From Acanthochromis polyacanthus (lineage: Eukaryota; Chordata; Actinopteri; Pomacentridae): a stretch of DNA of 64,000 nucleotides. Of this stretch, positions 24,131-36,991 are shown piece by piece. The stretch is taken from contig NC_067132.1 of the NCBI RefSeq assembly GCF_021347895.1, forward strand, positions 8,271,495 to 8,335,494. The letters are read 5' to 3'. Below the pieces are notes generated by a model. That model did not search any database. It had not been told where the DNA came from and saw nothing but the letters and a program-made list of their open reading frames with translations. Position 1 is the stretch's first letter. The number at the start of each line of letters is the position of its first letter. Position numbers and translations under genes: made by a program.

Positions 24131-27100
24131 ACAACAAACACACACTCTTGCAGAAAACATGACATGCATTTGTGTTCATCAGTGTGTGAGAGCATATGTA
24201 CAGCGCTTTCTGTGCCTGAGGGCATGTCCTCTGCCCAGGAATGTCGCTCTGTCACACACAGAACAAAAGCCAGCAATGTAAGCTTTTGTTCAGTGAAAGG
24301 AGGAAGTCCAGAGCTGCTCCATTCAGGAAAATCATAAAACATGCAAATACATGCATATACATTTGCTCACTTCCTGTGCAGTGTTATTTGACCCTGTGTG
24401 CATCCTCCAAAGTGGGCAGTGCTGTTTTTAAGACGCATACAAGCCATCTAAAAACAATCCTACAAAGAGTTAGCACATACAGTTGGACATGCTAACATGG
24501 TCAGCTTCTGCTTTACAGGCATATCTGATTATCAGTGTACTGTAATGTTAATGGAAAAATACACAAAGAAAGGTTAATAAAAAACTGAAGGAGGTATAGT
24601 GTAGAGGTGCAAGTTTTTTGACATAGTTTATGAGGCAGTTAAGAAGAATGAAAATGTCTCCTCATTTGTCTCCTTCTTCAAAAAACATATCACCCAAAGA
24701 AAAGGAAAGAATAAAGACACCATTTCCTTATCACAAGCCTCCTTTTCCTTATTCAGTTTTCTACTGTCTCATTGTTCTCCATTTAATTGAGCAGTTGTAT
24801 TGCTGCTTATATTCAAATCTATGAGCTAAACTTATCACTATCTCAAAAACAATGAGTCATCTCCTCACAGTATGGAGTTTACTGGAAGTGATATGATATT
24901 AGGAATCACACCAAGCATCCAACACCCCTGTGTGATGGGAAACACTAAGAGAAACTCTGAGAAAGCAAAGAGAAACCAAAAACCCACAAAATGTAACTCG
25001 GATGACCAGTTGTTTTGTAATGTTTCAGCCCTAGACCTTAGTCTGGCTGCTCAACACATGGAGACCCACCCAGAACAAAAGCCTCCTCATTTATTTCCCC
25101 AACATGACGACATACCAGATCAATATAGTGAAGGGAAGGGTGGGGGCTACAGGAAACAGGAAAGGAGGTGGTTGAACAGAGGGTTAGAAAATCAAAGAGA
25201 CAGAGATGGGTAGGCAGTGTGAACAAGACTCAGGAAAGCACTTCCTCTTTTTAGCACTATGACTTATGGAGACTGAGAGTTCATTTCTGTAGAGTGAACT
25301 AGAGGAAAATTCCCTCTGGCATTACAGCACTCAAGATTACTCCTGAATATGGGCTTTGATGCCGCCAACATCTTGAGGGAAATCTGAATTATCTAGGCAC
25401 TCTGTCTGTTAGACTGACATTTCCCTTGTCTGCAGTAGTGACATATAAAAATGACATAACATTTTCTATTACATAACTGTTCATGTTTGTCAGTTTTGTC
25501 TACAAAAAACAGTCCACTTTCAATAAACATCTCACAATTTCAGTAAGTGGGTGTGGTTGCAAATATAGTGCTGGAACCAGACTACACACAAATCAAAACT
25601 TCCAGTAAACAGACTGGCAGCTATAGCACAGTTGAAATCAGCTACTATTTATGCTATTCCAGGGAACGGCTTTATGCATGCTGAAAGGGAAGGAATAATC
25701 AATACCGTGATCTGATAACTTAATGCTCACAAAGAATTATGGTGCTGCTAAGGTAACAAACACTGCACTTATCTACTCACTGCTGAATGGATGAGAAGTG
25801 ATGTAACTGACATCTCCTGATTAATTGGTCAGACAGTCAGACTTTTTCTCAGGGACAGTCGGAGCACCCAGACCAGGAGGACAATGTACTTTTTGTGAGA
25901 AAGTTCACAACACATGACATGGACTGACCACTAGGGTAACAGACTGTGACATAAGTAGCTCTCACACAATTTTTCTCCACATCATAATTGATTCAAAGCA
26001 TAATATGAAGACACGTGAACACAAGTGTATGCACTACATAACTTTATTCTAGACACATCTTTGAAAAACTCACAGGGGGAGAAAATAATAAAACTAACCA
26101 ATACTGCATCAACAGAAAACACAAGTTCACTTCAGTTCAAACCGTTTCAGATGGCCCCTAAATACATGCAATATGTATCCTTATCAAATAAATGATGGTC
26201 AATTTGGAGTGTTTTCAGAGTGTTTTCTTACTAACAAGCTATTTGAAATATAACCTTCCATTTATGATAAGGAGATGAGTTGTTAAAACCATCCCTAATC
26301 TACACATTGTATTATTTCTGTGGCATGACAAAACAGCAGTTCACTTCTGTATGGGAAGTCTGCATAAGTGGTACAGGGCATATGCACAGTCCATGACCCT
26401 GGCTAACTTCACAGACAGTGAAGAATTTGACTGCCCAGAAAATGACAACATTTAAACTGTGCTGAACTTTTTCTCTGTGGGCTCAGATTTCTCACCTCAA
26501 AATAGAAGCATTCATTGATTCTGGAGGGGGAGAGACTGGATTTGGGACACAAGGACAGGCAAAGGACACAAATCATACAGAGGAGCTCCGCTCTCTCTTC
26601 TCACAGACGTTAGATTATTTTAACCAAAAGGTTAAAACCAAAATTCCATCTCTTGTTTGATCTTGAAATTCCTTGCTTTTTATTTTCTTTATTAAATCGA
26701 CATTTTTTTCTCTGACATGTTTTGAGCATCCATGATATACTGAACTACAAAGACATGTTTAGGGACCCAAAATGATAAACTGAATATCACTGTTTGTGTA
26801 AGAAGAAACAAAATGTACTTAATACAGTTGTTTGTCTTGATTCAATTCATGTAATTTAAAAGCACAACAAAAGGTTTCTGTAATCGATAGAACTTTTAGT
26901 GTAACATGATGAACGCAAGATAATAATCAGATATCAGCAAAAAATGTTTGTCCAATATTGAGATGCATTTTTAAAAACTAAATACAGAGCGAGCCTAAGA
27001 ATAAGCTAATATTGTTCTTCAGGACATGAACACAGCAAAAATAAAATAATTTGTACATCCTGATTGCACTTGCGAAATCAGAACACATCACTTCATACGT

Positions 27101-30100
27101 CAGTGACATTCTACAGCCCCCTGGCAGCCCAACCAGGGACTGACAGCGCCCCCTCGAGGGGAGACAAGGAAGATGAGGATCATTCTACTGAAAAGCACGA
27201 GGTAAAACACACTACAAACATAAAAGACATGACGGTGGTTACAAATTAGACTATCAGCACTTTATCATGTCATGTGAGTTTAAGTCATGGCCTTTTTTAA
27301 ATGTCATCTTTCGCTTTCTTTATTTATTCTTCCTCTTTTCAGGGTTTATTTTCTCAGAATCCAGCTTCTTAAATTTGATTTTAAATTTGGTTTCTTTCCT
27401 CCTCTGTGACAACAAACTTTAGGGTATGGACAAAACAAGATATTTGAGGCAATGTCAACAATGATCCACATTGTTCACCACTCTCTGACATTGTATAGTC
27501 CAAACAAGTAATCAACTAATAGAGAAAATAATAGACCAAAAATGAAAATAATTGTAGTACCATACTATAAGTTGCTAAGGCTCAAGTGTTAGCAGAAACA
27601 TGATATATACATTGAGAAGAAAAAAAAGCAGCAAATGATTCAACGGAGTCTTTTTGCTTATCTCTTGTTGAGTACAACAACAATTCTATAAAGAATGCCA
27701 GCTCCCATTAATGCTTTCTGTTGCACTAGTTTCTTCTCATTATGTAGCAGATAGAGACAGATGACAAAATAAATATTTTTTTTTTAAAAACTAACAAAGT
27801 GTGATGCCACAGCAGCTTTAATGCACTTTGGCATTAGTTCTCCAAGTTTCTAGAACATCACTGGAGGGAAAAACACCATTCTTACAAAGAATATTCACTT
27901 TTTTGATGGTGCCGTATAACACATCAGTGCAAAATCCACCACAAGAATTAAATTTGGTTGAGATTTGGTGACTGAGGCCATAGCAGTTTTGTCAAACTAT
28001 TCATTGGGCTCTGGTGTCCTATGAATGAAGGCATTGCCATTCTAGGCAAGGAGGAGACCACTCCCGTCAGGATAGAAATATTTCATTTAAGTACAAAGGT
28101 GGTCACTAGAACAAGTGTAGATGAACCTTTGTTCAAAGTCACTTCCTCATTTTCACTTGCCAATTTGATACTATATTCCAATCAATTGTACATGCGCAGC
28201 GATTTTATTTTACATGTCAGAGCAGGACTGCAGGTCAATTGTTGGATTTCACCATCTGTATTTATTATGTTTCTCTACTTGTTTTGTTCAGATTTTTTCT
28301 TTAATTTCTCAGTCATCTGTAGTTGAAGACTAATGATGACACTCTATTGCCCCCAATTGATCACAAATGGAAATACACTAGTACAAACCCCAACAACAGA
28401 AATTTTAGAAGCATATTTTTTCTGTATTTCTTCACTCATACACCACTATCAATCAACATACCTAGTAGTGTTATCAGGAAACTATGTAATTAGCTGCAAA
28501 TTGACAAATGGAAAACATTTTTTATATGCACTGGGGAAATAATGGCAGCCGTCACATTCAGTCAGACTTTCCTAATGTCTGACTATGAAGTGTTGACTGA
28601 ATCATTTAGTTTCCTTTCTAAAACATTTCCATTACATGGAACTCAAGTCAATGGCAAGAATTACTATATGAATAAATGTATCTGTTTATAAATCTATATA
28701 ATCACGAGTTGAGTTGATAATCATGGAAAAAGGTCACATTACAATCAGTTATTCAAGGTGAAGCTTAAGCACATTATTTCTAATTGAAAAAGAAATAAAG
28801 ACCACTGTCTGCATCATTTAAGCCACACCTAAACCATCTCAGGTAACGGCACACTTGCCCATCCATTAAACACTGTATTTAGCACAATAGGCTCAGGTGA
28901 CACTGTTCTCTCATCTGAAGCTTAAGGTGTTTCCTCTTCATATTGCTGTGTCCTCTAAAATCAGATGTAATGTTCAAGACTACAACTGCAACTCAACCCT
29001 TGCTACAACTTAAACTAACATGCCATAGCATAGCAGCCATATTTTAAATTAATATAAGCTAAAAGTAAGTCTTATTAAAATTACAAAGCACAATGACACA
29101 TTGCCTTCAAGACGTTTCATTTACATCCTGATTGAATAACAGCCGCAAATTCTTTTTTAGTTTGGACAGGCAACATTCAAGAGAGTTAGCAAATTAAAAA
29201 TGCTTTGTCACATAACTGCCGATATCACTTCTTAACATAAGATATAATATGTTCATTTGTGAGCTTTACGCAGGCTTACACTAGTCATTGTATGAATGTC
29301 AGACTATTCCTTTAAGTAAGTGACGTTACAGAGAATAATTGATAATTCTTTGTAAAAGGACTATGAAGTTATCTATACAATCAGGGAGGACCAATACTCC
29401 ATCAGTGTTTGCAAAATATAACCAGAAAAAATACAACCAGAAAAAATACAGTCTTCGTTCTCAGTCCAGTCTTTATCTCCCTTGATATGCCACTTAGCTG
29501 ACAGAAATACTGGCCAATGAGTAAGTTCAGCAAAAAACAGAAGTTGACTCAAGTGCTTTGGCAGCTCGGTTCCTTTTTGGGAAGACAGCTCAGTACAAGT
29601 CATAAGAGAGGCTGGAAATGACTGAAACTTCCACTATATCATTTTAATCTCTGGCGTCTTACTGGACCGTAGTCACATAGACTGCTTGCAACAGGGGTGG
29701 GGTTAAGAAGGTTATCCTTAGTCTCTTCATTCAGAGACAAGCAGAACATGACACTCGTCCAATGCATCTCTCTACACATTTCTGACATTTGATATCCACC
29801 ATGTAACTCTGAATGTGCCAAGCTGAATTTTCTCTCTGCATATACCTGAGGCGGACACAATAATCTGAACACCTGATCAATATAACTCAGAAATGAATCA
29901 CTACATCTTTGCTGAAATTGTGTCAGAACTGTTGCTTGTTCCCGTTATTTGCAAAAACATAAAAATAAAAGACAAAGCATTAGTTACAGAGCTAAATAAA
30001 CATTTTTGTCAAGTAGAATAGGTATTACTTCACGCTGGACTATTTTGTCCACTCCACATTTGTGCTTTAGAGTCTACACAATAAATCTTGGCCAGCTCCT

Positions 30101-30536
30101 GTTGTAATGAGGCATAAGGCCTCATTTGGCAGTATTTTGTCCTACACCAGTATTTACTGCAATAGCAAAGACGACAATGCCAAAATGACTCATAGTAAAT
30201 GCTTTACTTATCCTTGCACATACTACTGCCCAAGAGATGGAAAACCCCATGACTACTAACCCCAATTGCAGAGAAACTCCAGCGGAAAAACACACTGTGC
30301 ACTTTTTCCCATAACGTCTGTTCGGTGTCGGTTCAGCAGCTTTCAGGTGATGCTATCAGTCTGACCACTTGCATTGTCTGCCTGAACTAAACAAAAGCTG
30401 CACTTTTATGTACAGAGCCAGAAGTGATAAGAGCAGGAAATCAGTTGATTGCATTACTGCTTCCATTTTCAGTAAGTACAGTGCATTGAATTGGCAGATA
30501 TTTTGTGCATTTATAGCAGCAAGGAATATCCCAATT
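24131..30536. other. Intron between the two first exons, no gene
   Basis: A 6.4-kb AT-rich stretch without a recognised exon, RNA gene or mobile element. Open frames in it are short and lack motifs. Confidence 0.45.
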
Positions 30537-30860
30537 AGGGCTGCAACTAACAATGACTTTCATTGTCGATTGATCTGATGATTATTTTCTCAATGAACTG
30601 ATTAGTTGCCTGGTATACAATATCAGTAAATCATTAAAAATGTCAATCAGTGTTTCTCAAAGCCCAAGATGACATCTTCAAATGTCTTGTTTTCCTTATA
30701 ACACAAAAATATCCAGTTTACTTTAATAGATGAGGAAAGACCAGAATGAATAAATAAATAAAGTCAAATAAATTAATCAACGATAAAAATAGTTGCTGAT
30801 TAATTTAACAGGAGACAATAAATCGTTTCATAGCAGCAGCTTTTGTCAGTTGCAGTTTTT
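30537..30860. mobile_element. Old hAT-type MITE
   Basis: Begins AGGGCTGCAACTAACAATGA and contains TTTCTCAAAGCCCAAGATGA and ATGTCTTGTTTTCC. I recognise this arrangement as an abundant fish MITE whose ends read AGGGCTGCAACTAACGATTA. The right end (AATCGTTTCATAGCAGCAGC) is degenerate. No coding capacity. Confidence 0.7.
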
Positions 30861-32168
30861 TTTTTTGCCATGATCCCAAATCAATTGGGTGTCTGCTGAT
30901 ATTGAGTCTGATCTGAAACTTATATGTACTAACACTGGAAAAAACTAATAAAAACTAAATAGCCAGCCAGGTAATACTGTCAAATGGTCAAACCTCCAGT
31001 TCTGACCATGGCTAATTGGTGATGTCAAAGGAGGTCTTACAGTATTTCAAAGTTGGGTAAATGCAGTGGGTACAGAAAGTATTCAGACCCCTTGAAATGT
31101 TTCACTCTCTCTGTCATTGCAGCCATTTGCCAAAATCAAAAAAGTTCATTTTATTTCTCATTTATGTACACTCAGCACCCCATCTTGACAGAAAAAACAG
31201 AAATGTAGAAATTTTTGCAAATGTATTAAAAAAGAAAAACTGAAATATCACATGGTCAGAAGTATTCAGACCCTTTGCAGCGACATTCATATTTAACTCA
31301 CATGCTGTCCATTTCTTCTGATCCTCCTCGAGATGGTTCTGCTTCTTTATTGGAGTCCAGCTGTGTTTAATTGAACTGATTGGACTTGATTAGGAAAGGC
31401 ACACATCTGTCTATATAAGAACTTACAGCTCACAGTGCATGTCAGAGCAAATGAGAATCATGAGGTCGAATGACCTGCCCAAAGAGGTCAGAGACAGAAT
31501 TGTGTCAAGGCACAGATCTGGCCAAGGTTACAAAAGAATTTCTGTAGCACTCAAGGTTCTAAAGAGCACAGTGGCCTCCATAATCCTCAAATGGAAGAAG
31601 TTTGGGACGACCACAACTCTTCCTAGACCTGGCCGTCCAGCCAAACTGAGCAATCGTGGGAGAAGAGCCTTGGTGAGGGAGATAAAGAAGAACCCAAAGA
31701 TCACTGTGGCTGAACTCCAGAGATGCAGTCGGGAGATAGGAGAAAGTTCCACAAAGTCAACTATCACTGCAGCTAGGGCTGGGCGATATGACCAAAATTT
31801 TATATTCCGATATAGCTTATTTTATATCCCGATACGATATACATCAAGATATAGGATATTTTTCAGGTGATAAAAACCTAAAAGTCACTAGAAGTCGCTA
31901 AATGATGTCATCTCCTAATTTGCATATTTCCCAGTTTGCATGTAATTGCAATCAACGTTGTAGGAGAGAGGAATAACGTTGTGGAAGAGACCAAAAAGTG
32001 ATTATAAAACACCCAAAATATGTTTTTGTACTAGAGGATAAATGCTGTGGTTTATTTTAGTATGACAGTGAAGAAACATTTTCATTTATATCTCACTCCG
32101 TAAGTCTGGATGGGCTCTGTAGTGACTTTGCGCATGCGCGATTCATCTGCTGTCTGAGTGATGTGTCC

Positions 32169-32939
32169 CAGGGTTCTCGCCAGTGCATTTCAGCGTAACG
32201 GCCCATTACGCTGTCATAACGGCCCGTTACGCTGTCTAACGGGCCGTTACGCAGTCGCAACGGCCCGTTACGCTGTCAGTTTAAAAGATTACGCTGTGAT
32301 TAGGGCCACTAAGCCAGCGCATTTCAAAGATTATGCTGTTATGAGAGTGTGTGGCTCCGTCATGAGAGAGGGAGAGAGAGCAGTGTGTGTGTGTGGGAGA
32401 GAGGGGGAGAGCGAGATGTCCGAGCGACCCTGAATGCAGCACGAGCAAGAGAGCCGGCAGTCCGTTCAGTCGGTGCAGTCGGTTCGGTAGAGGAGGAGAG
32501 AAGGTGTGTAGTTGCTAGGTTGGCGGTACTGTGCGGTTCAGCCACTGTTGATAGACAATAAAGGCTGCAGTGTTCTTCGATGCGGCTGGGCTCCTGTGTC
32601 TTTGCCTCTACGGCTGCTGAGGAAGTGAAGGGGGTTAACCCCAGGCTTCCTGACCACAGTCGGGGGCCGAACAGGAAGGGTTAACACTGTGATTAGGGCC
32701 GCTGTGCTGTTATTTTGACAGATAAATGCCATGTGCATTTGTTTTTAATCAACTGGGTGCCTATCTAGGTTAATTTATGTCTCCCCACCTCAGCCGTACT
32801 TTCCTGTCGATTGACCCGTTCCCGTCTATTGTGCATGCACGCGCGCATGCGCATTCCAGATTGTTGTGCGTGCGCGCGCGCGCGTGCGTGTGCAGGAGGA
32901 CCTGCCGTTACGCTGAAAAAAATCCTGGTGAGAACCCTG
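32169..32939. mobile_element. CAGGGTTCTC TIR element, copy 1
   Basis: The ends CAGGGTTCTCGCCAGTG and, inward from the right, CAGGGTTCTCACCAGGATT form the inverted repeat. TGTCC flanks both sides (32164-32168, 32940-32944). Repeated motifs AACGGCCCGTTACGCTGTC occur near the left end. A second, shorter copy lies at 36992-37414. Non-coding. It also contains a probable solo LTR. Confidence 0.8.
32342..32686 (+). mobile_element. Probable solo LTR
   Basis: A 345-bp insert absent from the second CAGGGTTCTC copy starts TGAGAG and ends TTAACA (TG...CA). Near-identical hexamers CTGTTA and CTGTGA flank it. An AATAAA signal (32557-32562) sits between a GA-rich left part and a right part resembling an R/U5 region. 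There is no second LTR and no coding body. The borders are inferred and it could be another insertion type. Confidence 0.4.
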
Positions 32940-32944
32940 TGTCC

Positions 32945-33200
32945 TCTAATCAGACACTGGGACTGCTGCGGGGTTACTAGACTGACAGCCTGTGCTTTGA
33001 GACGGGGAGGAGCTCACAGCAGCACCTTGTTGAAAACAGTAACTGCAGAATGATCCGAGTTTTCCTGTCAGTGGCTCCAAAACGGCAGAAAAAGTTGCTA
33101 GATTTGTCGCTAGTCGCTTTTGACAAAAAAAGTTGCTAGGACGCTTTGGAAAGTCACTAGATTTAGCGAGAAAGTCACTAAGTTGGCAACACTGGCCGCA
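32945..33200. repeat. TTAGCGAC-type repeat, copy 2 (inverted)
   Basis: Reverse complement of the repeat at 5053-5336, including the degenerate CTAGCGACTTT motifs and the GTTGGCAACACTG end. Its continuation lies left of the CAGGGTTCTC element at about 32130-32168, showing that this element inserted into it. Confidence 0.75.
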
Positions 33201-34284
33201 TGCCTGGGCTTGCCTTAAGGCACGTCGGTGACGTAAAATACTGCTGTAAAGCGCGTTTTGCGACACTGCGATATAAACGATAGGATCTTCACATAAAACG
33301 ATAGACATTTTCTATCGTCCAGACGATATCTATCGTCATATCGCCCAGCCCTAACTGCAGCCCTCCACCAGTCGGGGCTTTATGGCAGAGTGGCCCGACG
33401 GAAGCCTCTCCTCAGTGCAAGACACATGAAAGCCCGCATAGAGTTTGCCAAAAAAACACATGAAGGACTCCCAGACTATGAGAAATAAGATTCTCTGGTC
33501 TGATGAGAACAAGATGGAACTTTTTGGTGTTAATTCTAAGCGGTATGTGTGGAGAAAACCAGGCACTGCTCATCACCTGCCCAATACAATCCCTACGGTG
33601 AAACATGGTGGTGGCAGCATCATGTTGTGGGGGGTGTTTTTCAGCTGCAGGGACAGGATGACTGGTTGCAATTGAAGGAAGGATCAATGCGGCCAAGTAC
33701 AGAGGCATCCTGGAGGAAAACCTCTTCCAGAGTGCTCAGGATCTCAGACTGGGCCGAAGGTTCACCTTTCAACAGGACAATGACCCTAAGCACACAGCTA
33801 AAATAACAAAGGAGTGGCTTCAGAACAACTCTGTGACAATTCTTGACTGGCCCAGCCAGAGCCCTGACCTAAACCCAATTGAGCATCTCTGGAGAGGCCT
33901 CAAAATGACTGTCCACCAACATTCACCATCCAACCTGACAGAACTGGAGAGGATCTGCAAGGAAGAATGGCAGAGGATCCCCAAATTCAGGTGTGAAAAA
34001 CTTGTTGCGTCATTCCCAAGAAGACTCATGGCTGTACTAGCTGAAAAGGGTGCTTCTACTCAATACTGAGCACAGGGTCTGAATACTTATGACCATGTGA
34101 TATTTCAGTTTTTCTTTTTTAATAAATTTGCAAAATTTTCTACATTTCTGTTTTTTTCTGTCAAGATGGGGTGCTGAGTGTACATTAATGAGAAATAAAA
34201 TGAACTTTTTGATTTTGGCAAATGGCTGCAATGACACAGAGAGTGAAACATTTCAAGGGGTCTGAATACTTTCTGTACCCACTG

Positions 34285-35558
34285 TATATTTAACTGCTAG
34301 ATGGGATAATGTTTTTATTTTCTTTAGCAAATAACTGTAATACTTCAAATAACTTCAATAACTGTAAGACAAGAAGGATGGGATCTTGCATGCCTTGCGG
34401 TCAGGATCGAGTAAAAGTGTATTTGCAACTCAAACTGACACCAGCGGCTCTCACCATCGATTCACCCCAGGTTAACTAAATGTGCACCATCACAAAGTTG
34501 TATTACTGCACTTGTAAAATACTCCAGTATTATATTGCACTTGGATTATTATTATTATTGTACTATAAAATTGGTATAACACCCTTGAATGAAGGAATGG
34601 CACGAGTGCTGACCTTTGAAAAGAAATGTCCAGTTCAAAGAAACGACTTGATGAAATGGACATTTTGAAGATTGGATAAGATTATACCAAAGGAAGACGG
34701 AAAGTTCTCTGAAAACCCCACTGTGTGACGAGGGAAGAACACACCCTCCTCGTGAGTGTTGCATGTAAACAAGGAGCAACTGGAACAAACATCCCACACA
34801 GGACTGGCAGGGGAGGCAGCGGATTGTGAGGCCACACAGGAGCAGCAGCAGATACAGTGGATGCCAGGGCCCAGTTGGTGCTCATGTGCTGACTGCTGGG
34901 CTCCAAATAAAGCTGAGGGCAGCACATGACACCCAAGGTGCATTCCTTTTGAAACATGAATACATGTGCTTGCAAACACAATGCTACATGATGACAAGAA
35001 TCTGAAGACTCATATTCATTTACTAAACCTATCCCATTCATGCTTTTCAAATTATAATCAGTGTCGACAATTATTAGACGGTCTGCTACTACCCGCCCTT
35101 CAAAAAATAATCCCATCTTCTGAAGTATCCTTATCCTAACATGAGTTGAACGGACGTATACAGTATGTATGTTAACATCAAGGAGACCTCAATACCTTTG
35201 ACATGTAGTCAATTGTCTATGTATATCAGCGATGATGTTCCAGAAAAGGATGTTCAAACACCATCTTGATTTAAGAGGTTTTGCATTTAACAGACCTACC
35301 ACACAGTATGTACATGGCAAAAATAGCTCGTGATTGATTTTGCAACGGCTTCTAATGGTGTAGGAGTACTTGGGCTCTTTCATATTAAACTTTACTAAGA
35401 CCGGGGAACCTGTGAGAAACACATTTCTAAAAAATATGCCAAAATCAAAGTAGAACCAACATTTTGACTTTCAGAATGACTCTTGGAACTTTCCTGTCTG
35501 TGCAATGCCACCATTTTCACCAATTACATATCCCCAGGTCATAGTGCAGCCTTTTTTT
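34285..35558. other. Intronic DNA, no recognised gene
   Basis: A minus-strand open frame at 34682-35116 has no motif I recognise and looks like chance. No repeats identified. Confidence 0.4.
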
Positions 35559-36168
35559 ATCCCCCGCCGGCCGTAGGCACGGAGGGGGATATTGGCGTGG
35601 GCACGTCCGTCCGTCCGTCCGTCCGTCCGTCCGTCTGTCCGTACGTCCGTACGTCCACATTTCGTTTCCGGAGCATATCTCAGAAACTACTTGAGGGATT
35701 TCATGCATATTGCACCCAGGCCATCTCTATATAGTATAGATGTGCCTTTTGGGGTGCATGACCTTGACCTGATTTTCAAGGTCATACTGATGCACTTCAA
35801 ATATTTTTTGGTTTCCGGAGCATATCTGAGAAACCAGTTGAAGGTTTTCCTTCATATTGCACACACTTAGCCTGTTGGTAATGTAGATGTGCTTTTTCGG
35901 GTGCATGACCTTGACCTTATTTTCAAGGTCATTGTGAGGCACTTCAAATATTTTTTGATTCTGTTTCTGGAGCATATGTCAGAAACTACCTGAAGGATTT
36001 CATGCATATTGCACCAACGCCACCTATGGATAATGTAGATCTGCCTTTTTTGGTGTATGACCTTGACCTGATTGGTTTTATTGTAGTGAAGATGTATCAT
36101 TTTGTAGGTGTATCGTCCAGTATATATTATTTCTTGCACTTAGAGGCACTATATATAAGGCGGGGGAT
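35559..36168. mobile_element. ATCCCCCGCC element with internal tandem array
   Basis: The left end ATCCCCCGCCGG and right end GGCGGGGGAT are inverted. The left end can also fold on itself (ATCCCCCGCC...GGGGGATA). A CCGT-type microsatellite follows (35605-35658). Then come three tandem units of about 147-152 bp (starting near 35664, 35811 and 35963), each with TTTC(C/T)GGAGCATAT, TTCATGCATATTGCAC-type sequence and TGACCTTGACCT. No target duplication or coding capacity was established. Confidence 0.7.
35605..35658. repeat. (CCGT)n microsatellite
   Basis: About 13 CCGT-type units with a few GTAC and GTCT variants. Prolines, serines and valines in translated frames are artefacts. Confidence 0.95.
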
Positions 36169-36991
36169 GTTTTAAGCGGAGCGTGTTTATTATTAAAAGA
36201 AATGCTCTGTCCAAGCCCCAAGTCAGAATAACCCATATGACATCATTAGACTAACTTTGTTAGATTTGATTTGGAAAAGAATTCTCAGTAGTCACAGAAG
36301 CAATACACAAAAAATTGTTGTGGTGAATTGATCTTGATAAGAGTTGTATGGCTCCCTTTGGAGAAAACAGGAGAACTCAACAGCACTAGTACTGAACAAA
36401 GAAATGACTTATTTCTAGAAAAGTGCCTATGTTGCAACATGTATCCTTCTGTGCTGCTGTTCAGCAAGAGTGTGGTGTGACAAGCAGGTCTGTCATAACC
36501 AGGGATTCTCTGTGTTAGCCAGCTTAACAAAACCTCAAACCTCAAAAAGAGACAGTGGTTAACAACATCCTTTGTTAAAAAAAAAAAGGTTTTCTTCAAC
36601 AGGCTCTGTGTGTGCTCCTTGAAAAAGAGATGAACGACAAGTCATTTGACTCTTCTTCAGCACAAACTGGACCGATTCCTGGCTACCTCAAGAGGAACAA
36701 TTATTCCAATAAAGAGCTATAATGACTATAAAAATGTATTATGGTATAAAGTGATGTTACTGCAAGTGATGCAAGAGAGGAATGGTGGTAGAATATTTTG
36801 TATGACCCACAAATTCTGTATCATTGATAACGGCACGGAGTCACTGTAACTCTGACAACAACTGAACACTACGTCAGCTGCCTGCTGACGATCTCATGAT
36901 TGTGATCCTACAACAAATCTTGGGACTTATCTGTCAGATATGATACAAGGAATGAGTAGTCTTGATGGAGTACTGCACTCTCTGAGTGCTT
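36169..36991. other. Intronic DNA, no recognised feature
   Basis: No supportable exon or repeat. Confidence 0.4.

Larger units (their letters stand above)
31774..33353. mobile_element. hAT-type transposon nested in the Tc1 transposase
   Basis: The ends TAGGGCTGGGCGATATGACC and, inward from the right, TAGGGCTGGGCGATATGACG form the inverted repeat. The 8-bp duplication ACTGCAGC is perfect (31766-31773 and 33354-33361). The motif GGGCTGGGCGATAT is a familiar hAT end in fish. It is itself a composite: a CAGGGTTCTC element and TTAGCGAC-type repeat sequence lie inside. No transposase seen. Confidence 0.9.
31439..34069 (+). pseudogene. Tc1-like transposase, interrupted by hAT
   Basis: The N-terminal part from the ATG holds the helix-turn-helix (SGQGYKRISVALKV, KSTVASII) and PRPGRPAKLS, the GRPR-type linker. 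It is open to KSTITAA, where the hAT begins. Coding resumes after 33361 with LHQSGLYG-type sequence, then in shifting frames [11 protein letters not shown] (first Asp), [16 protein letters not shown] (second Asp) and [13 protein letters not shown] (Glu), ending at 34069. There are at least two frameshifts besides the insertion. The catalytic DD34E residues are still recognisable, so decay is moderate. Confidence 0.9.
31064..34284 (+). mobile_element. Tc1-like transposon split by a nested hAT
   Basis: Inverted repeats of about 210 bp bound it. Outer ends are CAGTGGGTACAGAAAGTATT on the left and its complement on the right; inner ends carry AGTATTCAGACCC again, the IR/DR layout. TA follows the right end, and TG (a mutated TA) precedes the left. 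Without the 1580-bp insert and its duplicated 8 bp the element is about 1.63 kb, the usual full length. Confidence 0.92.

Noticed and set aside
34682..35116. 144-codon minus-strand open frame
   Set aside because: Only a moderately long frame without domain features; neighbouring frames are equally open.
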